64,000 nt of DNA from Eupransor demetentiae (GCF_963930865.1 NZ_CAWVOH010000002.1:248001-312000); one strand, 5' to 3'; counted from the stretch's first letter, positions 1 through 8,590 are shown. Notes: generated from the sequence alone by a model not told the origin. Program-made: numbers and translations.

Positions 1-1
1 C

Positions 2-1000
2 GACGAGTATGACGCCTTCGTCGATAAGTTTGTCGCTGCAGCTTTGTCAGCCTTTCCGGACCTCTACTTGCACTGGGAGGACTTTGGCCGCATGAACGCC
101 GCCAAGATTTTGAAGAAGTACCAGAACAAGATTACGACCTTCAACGATGATATCCAGGGAACGGGAATCATCACGCTGGCCGGGATTATCGGCGCTTTGA
201 AAATCAGCAAGCAGCGCTTTACTGACCAAACATATCTCTGCTTTGGCGCCGGTTCAGCCGGTGCTGGCATAACAAACCGAATTTTCGAGGAAATGGTCCA
301 AGAAGGTTTGTCGGAAGATGAAGCGCGTAAGCACTTCTACATGTTCGATAAGCAGGGCCTTTTGTTCGATGACATGGACGATTTGACGCCGGAGCAGAAG
401 CCTTTTGCACGTAAACGTTCGGAATTTGAAAATGCCAATCAGTTGAAGGACTTGTTGTCCGTGGTCAAGGCTGTTCACCCAACAATTTTGGTCGGTACGT
501 CAACTGTGCCAGGTTCCTTCACCGAAGAAGTTGTCCGCGAAATGGCCGCCCACACGGAACGCCCAATTATTTTCCCATTGAGTAATCCAACGCGCTTGGC
601 CGAAGCTAAGGCGGAAGACTTGTTGCAGTGGACCGACGGGAAGGCCTTGATTGCCACCGGTATTCCGGTCAAGCCAATCGAGTACAAGGGCGTGACTTAC
701 CACATCGGCCAGGCCAACAACGCCTTGATCTATCCTGGATTAGGACTCGGCGTCATTGCCTCAAGTGCCAAGGTCTTGAACGACGAAATGATTTCCGCCG
801 CCGCGCACTCACTCGGTGGCATCGTTGACCCAAGCGAGCAGGGCGCCGCCGTCTTGCCACCCGTCTCCAAGCTGACCGAATTCTCCGAACTTGTTGCCAT
901 CGCCACTGGCCAAAGCGCCATTGACCAAGGCATTACCAAGGATGAAGTTGGTGATGTGAAGCAGGCGATTGCTGCGATGAAGTGGGTACCAGAGTATTGA
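2..1000 (+). CDS. mleA: Malolactic/malic enzyme, C-terminal part (5' end outside window)
   Basis: The reading frame is open from the window edge (frame starting at base 2), so about the last 333 residues are visible of a protein usually near 540. The malic enzyme family signature YLHWEDFGR, then TTFNDDIQGTGI, the dinucleotide-binding GAGSAGAGI and the PLSNPT motif are all intact. In the family these bind NAD, Mn2+ and L-malate. Malolactic enzymes decarboxylate L-malate directly to L-lactate and CO2, giving acid tolerance and proton-motive force; NAD-malic enzymes make pyruvate. The wording of the C-terminal half (AEAKAEDLLQWTDGKALIATG, ending MKWVPEY) resembles lactococcal and Oenococcus malolactic enzymes as I recall them, so that is preferred, but malic enzyme cannot be excluded. 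A terminator follows directly, so no mleP permease lies downstream. Confidence 0.8.
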   Translation, partial: DEYDAFVDKFVAAALSAFPDLYLHWEDFGRMNAAKILKKYQNKITTFNDDIQGTGIITLAGIIGALKISKQRFTDQTYLCFGAGSAGAGITNRIFEEMVQEGLSEDEARKHFYMFDKQGLLFDDMDDLTPEQKPFARKRSEFENANQLKDLLSVVKAVHPTILVGTSTVPGSFTEEVVREMAAHTERPIIFPLSNPTRLAEAKAEDLLQWTDGKALIATGIPVKPIEYKGVTYHIGQANNALIYPGLGLGVIASSAKVLNDEMISAAAHSLGGIVDPSEQGAAVLPPVSKLTEFSELVAIATGQSAIDQGITKDEVGDVKQAIAAMKWVPEY

Positions 1001-1014
1001 TTGAATGGAATGGG

Positions 1015-1046
1015 AAAAAGCTCACCCGGTGGGGGTGGGCTTTTTT
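1015..1046 (+). terminator. Rho-independent terminator after mleA
   Basis: The inverted repeat AAAAAGCTCACCC / GGGTGGGCTTTTTT begins 14 bases after the stop codon and ends in a T run. Confidence 0.85.
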
Positions 1047-1133
1047 GTGTTAAACGATTTTAATACGTATGAAATACCGTTGAAAAAGAGTGATGATACT
1101 CTGTTTTTATACAGGTAAGAACGGGGATAAGTT

Positions 1134-1526
1134 ATGCATAAAAATACAAAAGTTATTTCGATTACTTTAGGCGCCGTCATTTTGGGAATCGTATTAATCG
1201 GTTGGTTCCGTGCGACACCGCATTCGATGACAACCGAAGAACAATTTCAACATTCTGATTGGACTTTAACTACGCCTTCTGGTGACTATATTAGTAATGT
1301 AATCTTTAGTCGAAATAAGGTGCGGATTGCTGGAAAGCGCTATACTTACAATTTCGATTCTAATTATGATCAGCAAAAGACCAGTAAGGATTCTACCAAA
1401 AAGCCACAAGGAACTTTGTCAATTTCTACAGGAAAATATGCTGGATCTTACATTGTTGAGATGGATGCCACTGATTATGATTTGGTTCAAGACGGACAGA
1501 TTAAATATATTCTGAAGGCTAAATGA
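1134..1526 (+). CDS. Small membrane-anchored protein of unknown function
   Basis: This 130-residue protein has a basic N-terminus and one hydrophobic helix at about residues 8-26 (VISITLGAVILGIVLIGWF). A polar domain follows that probably lies outside the cell. There is no lipobox cysteine, so it looks like an uncleaved anchor. The exported part has a mid-region rich in Lys, Ser and Thr and ends in short alternating polar/hydrophobic stretches that suggest beta strands. I do not recognise the family; it has the look of the many small exported proteins of Lactobacillales. It is monocistronic: the mleA terminator lies upstream and its own terminator downstream. The ATG is preceded by a weak ribosome site (ACGGGGATAAGTT). 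Confidence 0.65.
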   Translation: MHKNTKVISITLGAVILGIVLIGWFRATPHSMTTEEQFQHSDWTLTTPSGDYISNVIFSRNKVRIAGKRYTYNFDSNYDQQKTSKDSTKKPQGTLSISTGKYAGSYIVEMDATDYDLVQDGQIKYILKAK

Positions 1527-1535
1527 TTTGTATGT

Positions 1536-1567
1536 AAAAAGCACTTCGCGGATGCGGGGTGCTTTTT
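1536..1567 (+). terminator. Rho-independent terminator
   Basis: AAAAAGCAC and GTGCTTTTT flank a GC-rich loop, ending the 1134-1526 gene. Confidence 0.8.
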
Positions 1568-1654
1568 GTCTGGTATGTATGCAGTAAGATTGGGAAAGTA
1601 TGAGTTGAAAAATAAAAAAATAATCATTTGTGGAGGTTTATCGCTACATGTTCG

Positions 1655-1683
1655 TTGTAGAACATACTCTTCAGTTGTAGAAT
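1655..1683 (+). promoter_or_regulatory. Candidate promoter of the AT-rich three-gene cassette
   Basis: TTGTAG (1655-1660), a 17-base spacer and TAGAAT (1678-1683) lie about 44 bases before the ATG at 1727. The sequence GTTGTAGAA occurs at both the -35 and -10 positions as a 20-base-spaced direct repeat, which could be a regulator site. Confidence 0.45.
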
Positions 1684-1726
1684 AATTCTAAACAATTGTT
1701 GAAATTGATTATGAAATGAGAAGGTC

Positions 1727-2704
1727 ATGAGCAAGTACTATACTTTTAAAATTAATGTGGGGCCCGATATTTTAAAACTTTATCGCCATAATATGGATCA
1801 ACTGAGAAGTTTTGTTATTCCAAATGCTCTCGGAGAGGTTTTTACTTTTGAAGAAATTGAAAGTAAAGAAATTATGAAATATGTGTCCTCAAAGCAACAT
1901 AGCAAAACAGATATACTTGATTCTGCTGTCTATAAAAAATTTATTTCATTGACTAAAAAATTAGAACTTGAGTATAGAAAGGTTGCTGAAGAATATGAAA
2001 ATACGGGCAGAGTTGTCTATGAACCAGATTTTTTAAAGTCTGCAGACGATGCAAACCAAGCTCTGAAACAACTTCAACAAGATTTTATAGAATTGGATGG
2101 TGCTAAGAATATTTCTAATGATGATGTTGATGAAGGGTTATTATTTCGCGTTGGAACAGGGGTTCGCTGTTTACAGGGTAGTCGTAAGGTAAAGCTGTTT
2201 TTAAAAGATATGTCTGACGAGTCACAGAATAAACAGAATATGTTTTATTATGACAAGAGGAATGAGTATATTTACCTTTCCACAGATCTAGGTGAAAATC
2301 AAGTATTAAGACAAGTTAAAGTAATAGAGGAGACAGTTAATCATAGTGCTTATCGTTTAAATATTGGAGAAATTACGATTAACCCTGTTTCAGATAGCGT
2401 GCGAATAAGTGGAAACTATTCTTCACTTACTCTTGTATACTCCTATCCTAATGGTCGAGAAAAGGATGCTGATGATCGTGATGCCGCATTGAGTTTGAAA
2501 AAAACTGGTGCAATAAGGAAGGAGGAAAAATTTATTATGCCCGCTGACGAAAAGTTTCCTAACGAAATAATCAACGATATCACGGGTGGAATGTCTTCAG
2601 ACGGTTACCTAAAAGATATAAAGCATGGTAAGAAAAGTATTGTCAAATGGATGATTAAAATTTCAGAACTAGTAATCCCAGGAGTAATTGATGATAAAAA
2701 ATGA
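1727..2704 (+). CDS. Protein of unknown function, first gene of an AT-rich cassette
   Basis: This is a 325-residue soluble protein that I do not recognise. It starts with YYTFKINVGPDILKLY, then a charged, probably helical stretch (residues about 60-125). The middle is beta-rich (VGTGVRCLQGSRKVKLFLKD, RNEYIYLSTDLGENQ, YRLNIGEITINP, SGNYSSLTLVYSYPNG) and the C-terminus is basic and amphipathic (KKSIVKWMIKISELVIPG). No Walker, nuclease or HTH motif is visible. Base composition is much richer in A+T than in the flanking genes, suggesting horizontal acquisition. The start has a fitting ribosome site (GAGAAGGTC before ATG). Its 3' end overlaps the next gene by 14 bases, so the two are translationally coupled and probably act together. 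Confidence 0.6.
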   Translation: MSKYYTFKINVGPDILKLYRHNMDQLRSFVIPNALGEVFTFEEIESKEIMKYVSSKQHSKTDILDSAVYKKFISLTKKLELEYRKVAEEYENTGRVVYEPDFLKSADDANQALKQLQQDFIELDGAKNISNDDVDEGLLFRVGTGVRCLQGSRKVKLFLKDMSDESQNKQNMFYYDKRNEYIYLSTDLGENQVLRQVKVIEETVNHSAYRLNIGEITINPVSDSVRISGNYSSLTLVYSYPNGREKDADDRDAALSLKKTGAIRKEEKFIMPADEKFPNEIINDITGGMSSDGYLKDIKHGKKSIVKWMIKISELVIPGVIDDKK

Positions 2705-3212
2705 TATAGAATCTTCTCCGATTAAAATACTTTGGCTATCCAGAAAAGCGACCATATGCCGAACGTTAAATATTTTTATTTATTTTTTAGGATTTGCTTT
2801 TATTTATTTTGTTTGTTCGCGTCCGCAAACATTTATGTATAGCAAGAATTTGACTATTTTTTCTTTTTTTGTGGTATCAGTTACAGGACTATCGTTTAGT
2901 TCCACTTTAATATTGGCAGCGCGAAATATATTCAAAATAAAAGAGTTAGCTACAATATACGAATTTAAACCATCAGCTTATTATAATTTTGTTGGTCCTT
3001 TTGTTTTCACGGCATTGATTTGGGCATTATTAGGCATTGTTTCTGTAATTTGCGGTGCATTTTGTTTGCCCAATTATGTGATTAGGTTCGTTTTATCGTT
3101 AAATATAGTTTTATCTTGTTTGGGAATTGTTAATTTATGTTCTTTGTTAGTTACTAATATCCAGGAGCTTAGCAAGGCTACTGGAAGAGAAATAAAAAAA
3201 GAGATGAGGTGA
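2691..3212 (+). CDS. Membrane protein of unknown function, second gene of the cassette
   Basis: This protein of about 173 residues has four predicted transmembrane helices (around residues 22-44, 52-76, 92-118 and 122-147) and short polar tails. The C-terminus is basic (TGREIKKEMR) and probably cytoplasmic. The ATG at 2691 is preferred over the in-frame TTG at 2688 because AGGAG sits 6 bases upstream of the ATG. It overlaps the preceding gene and is followed after 3 bases by the next, so it lies inside one operon. I recognise no family. In such three-gene AT-rich sets a small membrane protein is often an effector or anchor, but that is inference only. Confidence 0.6.
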   Translation: MIKNDIESSPIKILWLSRKATICRTLNIFIYFLGFAFIYFVCSRPQTFMYSKNLTIFSFFVVSVTGLSFSSTLILAARNIFKIKELATIYEFKPSAYYNFVGPFVFTALIWALLGIVSVICGAFCLPNYVIRFVLSLNIVLSCLGIVNLCSLLVTNIQELSKATGREIKKEMR

Positions 3213-3215
3213 AGA

Positions 3216-3731
3216 ATGGAAGAATTTGAGAGTTTAGAAAGAAAATTGAATGAAAAGGGAGTTATATTTAATAGAGCGGATGAAATACTGAATGCTGATC
3301 TCACGGAGATTGATGGCGTTGAATGGAAGACCAAGTATTATCGTTGTTATAAAAATGATCAATCAAATGACTGGGAAAATATTCCTGAAAAAATAACTGC
3401 AGATTGTTTCGTCTTTTCGAGGCCGATTAATGACTATCGTTCGTTTGTTGAGCAAAAATTTAACGAAAACTGGTCGTCATATTGTAAGGAAATCGAGTCT
3501 GATATACAATCGTCTGAAAATGTTAAGCAATTTGGCAGAACTTTTTTTAATAAATCGGTAAAAAGCGGAAGTGATTTTTTCTCTTTGAGTCCCATTAAAG
3601 ATAAGGATGGGAATTACTATTTATACATCAATGGAGGAAATCACAGAATAGCCTTTTTATGTTGGATAGGTTTTGAATTTGATAAAAATAATTTAATGAA
3701 TAAACTTAGAGAGATTAATAAGTTCTGCTAA
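3216..3731 (+). CDS. Small protein with a ParB-like GNHR motif, third gene of the cassette
   Basis: This 171-residue acidic protein carries, near its C-terminus, the segment YLYINGGNHRIAFLCW. That resembles the conserved GNHR box of ParB/sulfiredoxin-fold domains, which bind nucleotides (CTP in ParB) and sometimes act as nucleases or kinases. The rest (a helical N-terminus, then SRPINDYRSFVEQKFNENW) is unfamiliar. A full ParB domain has further motifs that I cannot place, so only a distant relationship is suggested. AGGTGA lies just upstream of the ATG. The gene shares the low G+C of its two upstream partners, and the cassette ends at the terminator near 3.78 kb. Confidence 0.6.
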   Translation: MEEFESLERKLNEKGVIFNRADEILNADLTEIDGVEWKTKYYRCYKNDQSNDWENIPEKITADCFVFSRPINDYRSFVEQKFNENWSSYCKEIESDIQSSENVKQFGRTFFNKSVKSGSDFFSLSPIKDKDGNYYLYINGGNHRIAFLCWIGFEFDKNNLMNKLREINKFC

Positions 3732-3772
3732 TAAGGATCTACTGATTAACGATATGTAAAAATCAATCGAGT

Positions 3773-3803
3773 AAAAAGCACCCCGCATATGCGAGGTGCT
3801 TTT
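3773..3803. terminator. Bidirectional terminator between the cassette and gatD
   Basis: AAAAAGCACC and GGTGCTTTT pair around a CGCATATGCG-rich loop between two convergent genes, so it can serve both strands. Confidence 0.8.
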
Positions 3804-3811
3804 CCTTTACC

Positions 3812-4543
3812 TTAAAACGTCTCCGCCGGAACCTTTTCCAACCTTGCTGTCCAGTCAACGTCTGGATACTTGCGTTCCAGCGCCGTGGCGAGGACGCGCT
3901 TGGCGAGGTTGCCGTTGCGGGTGAAGATGGGGCCGTGGAAGTAGGAGCCATAGACGTTGTGATAAATCACGCCTTCGCTGCCGTCCTGGCCGTTGTTTCC
4001 TTCACCTTGCACAACTTTACCGAGGGCGCGTTCGCCCTTGCCGAGGAAGGTGCGGCCCTGATGGTTTTCAAAGCCGTGATATTCTTCGCCGGTTTCGTTG
4101 TTCTTGATAGTGATGTTACCAGTCAGGCGCTTGCCCTTCTTTTCGGTCACCTGGTCGTCGGTCATGTTGGTCGTGTAGTGATCCATGACCCCGATGCCGT
4201 CGACCTTTTTGCCGTCGGCCATTTCCATGTAGTGCCCAAGCAGTTGGAAACCGCCACAGACTGCCAAGAGGGGACCATCGTTTTCGATGTAGTCCTTGAT
4301 TTGTGCGGACTTGCTCTTCAAATCGTTAGCGACGATGGTTTCTTCATAATCCTGGCCACCGCCGAACAACACGAAGTCGTACTTGGAAGCGTCGAACTTG
4401 TCGCCTAGGGAAACCAAGTGAACGTCGACATCCACACCGATTTTATCAGCGTAGTACTTCAAGGCGATGATGTTGCCGTAATCGCCGTAGGTATTCATCA
4501 AGTCCCCGTAAAGGTGGGCGACTTCCAAAGTGTACTCAGCCAT
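3812..4543 (-). CDS. gatD: Lipid II isoglutaminyl synthase, glutaminase subunit GatD
   Basis: GatD releases ammonia from glutamine and passes it to MurT, which amidates the D-Glu of lipid II to D-isoglutamine in the peptidoglycan stem. The 243-residue sequence is a class I (CobB/CobQ-type) glutaminase domain. Its nucleophile is Cys96 in LLAVCGGFQLLG and its catalytic His is near residue 203 in YGSYFHGPIFTRN; the GGGQDYEE loop near residue 61 is also typical. The length matches the family. The ATG overlaps the murT stop codon by one base (TAATG), with GGAGG upstream, so the two subunits are translated together. Confidence 0.93.
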   Translation of the reverse strand: MAEYTLEVAHLYGDLMNTYGDYGNIIALKYYADKIGVDVDVHLVSLGDKFDASKYDFVLFGGGQDYEETIVANDLKSKSAQIKDYIENDGPLLAVCGGFQLLGHYMEMADGKKVDGIGVMDHYTTNMTDDQVTEKKGKRLTGNITIKNNETGEEYHGFENHQGRTFLGKGERALGKVVQGEGNNGQDGSEGVIYHNVYGSYFHGPIFTRNGNLAKRVLATALERKYPDVDWTARLEKVPAETF

Positions 4544-5904
4544 TAGTATTCCTCCTTGACGTAACCCTTGCTACGGAGCAATTCGCGTAGCTGCAACATA
4601 GCCGTATAAGTGGCCGCGATGTAGACCTTCTTGGTTGGCATGGCTTCAATTGCTGGCAAAACCTCGTTCAAATCAGGATAAGAACCAGCCAAATTAAAGC
4701 CGGCCATCTTCAGGCGGACGGTGATGTCCTTATAACGCTGACCACCGGTTGCAATCGCCTTAAGCGGCGCATCGTGCAAGCGCTCGAACTCGGCATCCCA
4801 AATCCAAGAGGTGTCGATACCGTCGGCATAATTAGCGTTTAGCAGCGTAATCAATGAGAAAGGTTGATCATCAGTCATCATCATGTCGATGACGGTGTTG
4901 GTTCCAACCGGATTCTTAATCAAGAGAATCGTGATTTCTTTGTCGCCAATCTGAATCGTTTCCTGGCGGCCGAAAATCTGAGCGTTGGATTCGAAGGCTT
5001 CCTTGATTTTCTCAGGCGCAACATCGAATTCACGACCGACACCAAAGGCTGCTAAGGCGTTATAAATGTTGTACAAACCACCGATTTCGATCCGTAGCGG
5101 CGTGCCGTCGATGCTGAATTCAGAGTAGTGCGGCGTCAACTTATCCAAGCTGGTGACTTGGTACTTGAGTTCCGGACGCTTGAAGTCGTCGGTCACGGAG
5201 AAGTAGTCGCCCAAGTTGGCATAAGTGATGAAGTGGTAGTGCAAAACGGAGTGGTCCGTTGGCGACAAGATTCCATCGGTGTTGTTGGGCGCCTTTAAGT
5301 CTTTATAATCTTCGGGCTTGACGTTATTGAAACCGTAGTAAACCCGCTTGTTGGGGAAGCTACCGCGCGCAAAGATGGGCGAATCGCCGTTGGTCAAAAC
5401 CGTGGCGTTGGGCGCCAGCTGAATCCCGGCTTCAATCTTTTCGTAAGTGGTATAAATTTCACCGTAGCGGTCCAATTGATCGCGGAAAATGTTGGTCAAG
5501 ACGAAAAGCTTGGGCTGGATGGCTGCAGCGATGGCTGCCACGTTGGCTTCGTCGACTTCCAGTACGGCGACGGGCTTTTTGCCGTTGGGCGAGGGAGCAA
5601 TCTTAGTCGTCAATAAGGTTCCAGTAATTCCTTGAACCATGTTAGAACCAGATGGATTGGTCAAAACGGAGTAACCACCAGCCTTCAAGACACGGGTGAT
5701 GAGGGCGGTCGTCAAGGTTTTACCATTGGTTCCCGTTACAATAATTAAGTCATAATCGTGCTCCAGAGAGTGGAGGACGTTCGGATCGATTTTAACGGCC
5801 AGCTTACCGGGCAGGCTAGTTCCACCACGGTGCAAAAGGTCGTGTAGGAACCAGTGACTAGACTGGGCGGTCAACTGAGCGATTTTGCTTCTAAATGTCA
5901 TCAT
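4543..5904 (-). CDS. murT: Lipid II isoglutaminyl synthase, ligase subunit MurT (zinc-ribbon cysteines missing)
   Basis: MurT is a Mur-ligase relative that uses ATP and GatD-supplied ammonia to amidate lipid II. The P-loop VTGTNGKT (residues about 56-63), the DEAN motif near 118, a central Mur-ligase domain and a C-terminal DUF1727 domain are present, and the 453-residue length is normal. In MurT of staphylococci and streptococci a Cys4 zinc ribbon is inserted in the middle domain. Here the matching segment (about 212-245, ILSPTDHSVLHYH to YFSVTDDFKRP) keeps the surrounding residues but has Ser, Asp, Ser and Asp at the four cysteine positions. The whole protein has no cysteine. The start could be ATG 5904 or the adjacent ATG 5901, which is better spaced from AGAGG. 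Confidence 0.92.
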   Translation of the reverse strand: MMTFRSKIAQLTAQSSHWFLHDLLHRGGTSLPGKLAVKIDPNVLHSLEHDYDLIIVTGTNGKTLTTALITRVLKAGGYSVLTNPSGSNMVQGITGTLLTTKIAPSPNGKKPVAVLEVDEANVAAIAAAIQPKLFVLTNIFRDQLDRYGEIYTTYEKIEAGIQLAPNATVLTNGDSPIFARGSFPNKRVYYGFNNVKPEDYKDLKAPNNTDGILSPTDHSVLHYHFITYANLGDYFSVTDDFKRPELKYQVTSLDKLTPHYSEFSIDGTPLRIEIGGLYNIYNALAAFGVGREFDVAPEKIKEAFESNAQIFGRQETIQIGDKEITILLIKNPVGTNTVIDMMMTDDQPFSLITLLNANYADGIDTSWIWDAEFERLHDAPLKAIATGGQRYKDITVRLKMAGFNLAGSYPDLNEVLPAIEAMPTKKVYIAATYTAMLQLRELLRSKGYVKEEY

Positions 5905-6021
5905 TAACCTCTTTCATTGGCTACTATTTTACCATGAAAAGCGGGGATTGCGGGACTGGTCCGGTCGAGTTTTTGCCCTAATCTTGCTATAATGAAAAAG
6001 ATTGAAAGAAGAGGGTTTGGC

Positions 6022-6612
6022 ATGGCACAGTTATACTTTGAATACGGCGCAATGGGCTCCGGTAAGTCGATTGAAATCTTGAAGGTGGCTCATAATTATG
6101 AGAGTCAGGGCCGCCGTGTGCTGGTCATGACGCCTTTGGTCGATGACCGTTACGGTGTCGGCAAGGTCACGAGTCGAATTGGTCTATCTCGACCTGCCGA
6201 AGTGATTAACCCTGACGATAATTTGTATGACATCATTGATGCTACGCGTGATGGGGATTTGGCGGCGGTTTTGATTGATGAAGCCCAGTTCTTGTCGACT
6301 GAGCAAGTCGACCAATTGGCTTATGTCGTGGACCAGTTTAATATTCCAGTTATGACCTTTGGCTTGAAGCAGGACGCCTTTAACCACTTATTTGAAGGGT
6401 CCAAGCGCTTGCTGGAAGTGGCTGATAAGCTGGAAGAAATGAAGACGATTTGTTCCTTCTGCGGTAAAAAAGCGACGACCCAATTACGTATTATTAATGG
6501 GGAGCCCCAGTACGAGGGTTCACAGGTCTTTATTGGCGGCGATGAAGCTTACATCCCCACTTGCCGCTATCACTGGTACCATCCCATTCTCGAAAAAATT
6601 AAGAAGATGTGA
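6022..6612 (+). CDS. tdk: Thymidine kinase
   Basis: This enzyme phosphorylates thymidine to dTMP in the pyrimidine salvage pathway. The ATP-binding loop GAMGSGKS is at the N-terminus, the DEAQF Walker B motif is mid-protein, and the zinc-binding lasso has CSFC plus CRYH. The ATG at 6022 is chosen because AAGAAGAGGG lies just upstream and the protein then starts MAQLYFEYGAMGSGKS as in the family; an upstream in-frame ATG at 5992 overlaps the -10 box. An extended -10 (TGCTATAAT) sits at about 5985-5993. The gene begins the tdk-prfA-prmC-sua5 operon common in Firmicutes; prfA follows after 8 bases. Confidence 0.95.
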   Translation: MAQLYFEYGAMGSGKSIEILKVAHNYESQGRRVLVMTPLVDDRYGVGKVTSRIGLSRPAEVINPDDNLYDIIDATRDGDLAAVLIDEAQFLSTEQVDQLAYVVDQFNIPVMTFGLKQDAFNHLFEGSKRLLEVADKLEEMKTICSFCGKKATTQLRIINGEPQYEGSQVFIGGDEAYIPTCRYHWYHPILEKIKKM

Positions 6613-6620
6613 GGCAGTCA

Positions 6621-7697
6621 ATGGATCCGATTTTCCAACAATTACAGGCGGTAGTTGACCGCTACGATGAATTAAATCAGATGCTCGCCGACCCCGCTGT
6701 GATGGGCGATTCCCAGCACTACATGGAGCTTTCCAAGGAAGCCGGTAGTATTCGCAGCACGGTCGAAACTTTTAAGCGCTATGAAAAGGTGATTGATGGT
6801 TTGCAGGAGGCCCAAACCTTGCTGGGCGACCCCGAAATGGGTGATTTGGCTAAGGAAGATTTGGCCGCTTTAAAGCCGGAAAAAGAAGAGCTGGAAGAAC
6901 AGCTCAAGGTTTTGATGCTGCCCAAGGACCCCAACGATGACAAGAACATCATTATGGAAATCCGTGGGGCTGCTGGTGGGGATGAATCCTCGCTCTTTGC
7001 GGCTGACTTGCTGAACATGTACCGTCGTTACGCCGAAAGTCAGGGCTGGCAGGTCCAAATTGTCGATGAAACGACGACGGAAGTCGGCGGTTATAAGGAA
7101 GTTGTCTTGATGATTGTCGGCGACCGGGTCTTTTCTAAGTTGAAGTTTGAATCTGGTGCTCACCGCGTGCAGCGTGTGCCCCAAACCGAGACGCAGGGCC
7201 GCATTCACACCTCGACCACGACGGTCGGGGTCATGCCCGAATTCGAAGAAGTCGATGCAGAGGGCTTGATTGATCCCAAGGATGTTCGTGAGGATGTTTT
7301 CCGTGCCTCTGGAGCCGGTGGTCAGCACGTTAACAAGACTTCTTCGGCCATTCGTTTGACCCACGAGCCAACGGGTATCACGGTTTCCATGCAGGACGAA
7401 CGCTCCCAGCAGCAAAACCGTGCTCGCGCTTGGAAGATTTTGAACGCCCGAATTTATGATCACTTTGCTCAGCAAAATGAAGCGGAGTATGCCGCGCAAC
7501 GTAAGACGGCGGTTGGTTCGGGTGCCCGTTCGGAACGTATTCGAACTTATAATTTCCCGCAAAACCGCGTTACCGATCACCGCATTGGGCTAACGATTAA
7601 CAAGTTGGACCGGATTATTAACGGGGAACTGGAAGAAATTATTGACGCACTTGTTTTGGCTGAACAGACGGCCAAGTTGGCGGAGTTAAAGCAATGA
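6621..7697 (+). CDS. prfA: Peptide chain release factor 1
   Basis: RF1 recognises UAA and UAG and triggers hydrolysis of the finished peptide on the ribosome. The catalytic GGQ is present in RASGAGGQHVNKTSS, and the length of 358 residues is standard. The ATG at 6621 is preferred to the GTG at 6609, because TGAGG (6610-6614) then serves as ribosome site at correct spacing and the protein starts MDPIFQQL. The next gene, prmC, methylates the GGQ glutamine of this protein and overlaps it by four bases (ATGA). Confidence 0.97.
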   Translation: MDPIFQQLQAVVDRYDELNQMLADPAVMGDSQHYMELSKEAGSIRSTVETFKRYEKVIDGLQEAQTLLGDPEMGDLAKEDLAALKPEKEELEEQLKVLMLPKDPNDDKNIIMEIRGAAGGDESSLFAADLLNMYRRYAESQGWQVQIVDETTTEVGGYKEVVLMIVGDRVFSKLKFESGAHRVQRVPQTETQGRIHTSTTTVGVMPEFEEVDAEGLIDPKDVREDVFRASGAGGQHVNKTSSAIRLTHEPTGITVSMQDERSQQQNRARAWKILNARIYDHFAQQNEAEYAAQRKTAVGSGARSERIRTYNFPQNRVTDHRIGLTINKLDRIINGELEEIIDALVLAEQTAKLAELKQ

Positions 7698-8590
7698 GTG
7701 CGGCTGTGCCCAAAATCTCATTTTTAGAAGCCCGCAAGTGGGCTCAGCAGGAACTAAGGGCTGCTGGCAAGTGGGACGACGATATGGCCGACAACCTGGA
7801 CTTTCTCTTGTCCGGGGCGATGGGTTGGAATTACGGCATGCTGCGCGCCAATATCACGCGAATGCTACCGGAAAATTTGGCCCAGGTCTGGCCCAGCTGG
7901 GTTGCCGCCTTGCTGACAGGTCGGCCACCGCAGTACATTTTGGGCTCCGCGCCCTTTTATGGTCGTGAATTCCAAGTTGATGAGCGGGTGTTGATTCCCC
8001 GTCCCGAGACCGAGCAGCTAGTCGAGTGGATTTTGGCTGACTTGAAGGAGCGTGCCGCTGGTCCGATTGATGTTCTTGATATCGGAACCGGTTCGGGCGC
8101 CATTATGTTGACCTTGGCCTTGGAAAACAAGGCTGTCCAGGGGGTTGCTTCCGATATTTCCTTGGATGCCTTGGCCCTAGCGGGGCAGAATCTACGCGCC
8201 TTTAACTTAGGCGAACGGGTGGAGTTACGGCCTTCGGATGTCTGGGAAAATTTGACGGGCGAGACCTTTAATATCATCGTGTCCAATCCGCCCTACATTG
8301 CGCCGGATGACCCCGAAGTTGATGACTCAGTTAACGCCTATGAACCGCATCAGGCCCTCTACGCCGATGAGCAAGGCTTGGCGATTTACCGTGAGATTGC
8401 GGCAGGCTTAGCTGACCATCTTAAGGCTGGCGGTGCTGCTTATTTTGAAATTGGTTATACCCAGGGGCCGGCCTTGCTAGAGTTATTCCAGCAGGCAGTT
8501 CCCGACGCAGAGGTCAGCTTAAAACAAGATTTTGCCGGTTTGGACCGGATGATTCGAGTGAAATTACATGCAGACAAAGAAGTACGCTAA
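7694..8590 (+). CDS. prmC: Release factor glutamine methyltransferase
   Basis: This enzyme uses S-adenosylmethionine to N5-methylate the GGQ glutamine of release factors RF1 and RF2. The SAM-binding motif DIGTGSGAI and the catalytic NPPYI motif (SNPPYIAPDDPEV) are both clear, after a helical substrate-binding N-terminal domain of about 80 residues. The length of 298 residues is normal. The ATG overlaps the prfA stop codon, and the end overlaps the next gene by 23 bases, so the operon is tightly coupled. Confidence 0.96.
   Translation: MSAAVPKISFLEARKWAQQELRAAGKWDDDMADNLDFLLSGAMGWNYGMLRANITRMLPENLAQVWPSWVAALLTGRPPQYILGSAPFYGREFQVDERVLIPRPETEQLVEWILADLKERAAGPIDVLDIGTGSGAIMLTLALENKAVQGVASDISLDALALAGQNLRAFNLGERVELRPSDVWENLTGETFNIIVSNPPYIAPDDPEVDDSVNAYEPHQALYADEQGLAIYREIAAGLADHLKAGGAAYFEIGYTQGPALLELFQQAVPDAEVSLKQDFAGLDRMIRVKLHADKEVR

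Noticed and set aside
6870..7580. Long antisense reading frame (236 codons) opposite prfA
   Set aside because: It mirrors the codon pattern of prfA, has no ribosome site and no recognisable domain. Similar shadows opposite groEL (28221-28841) and ftsH (41367-42008) were dropped for the same reason.
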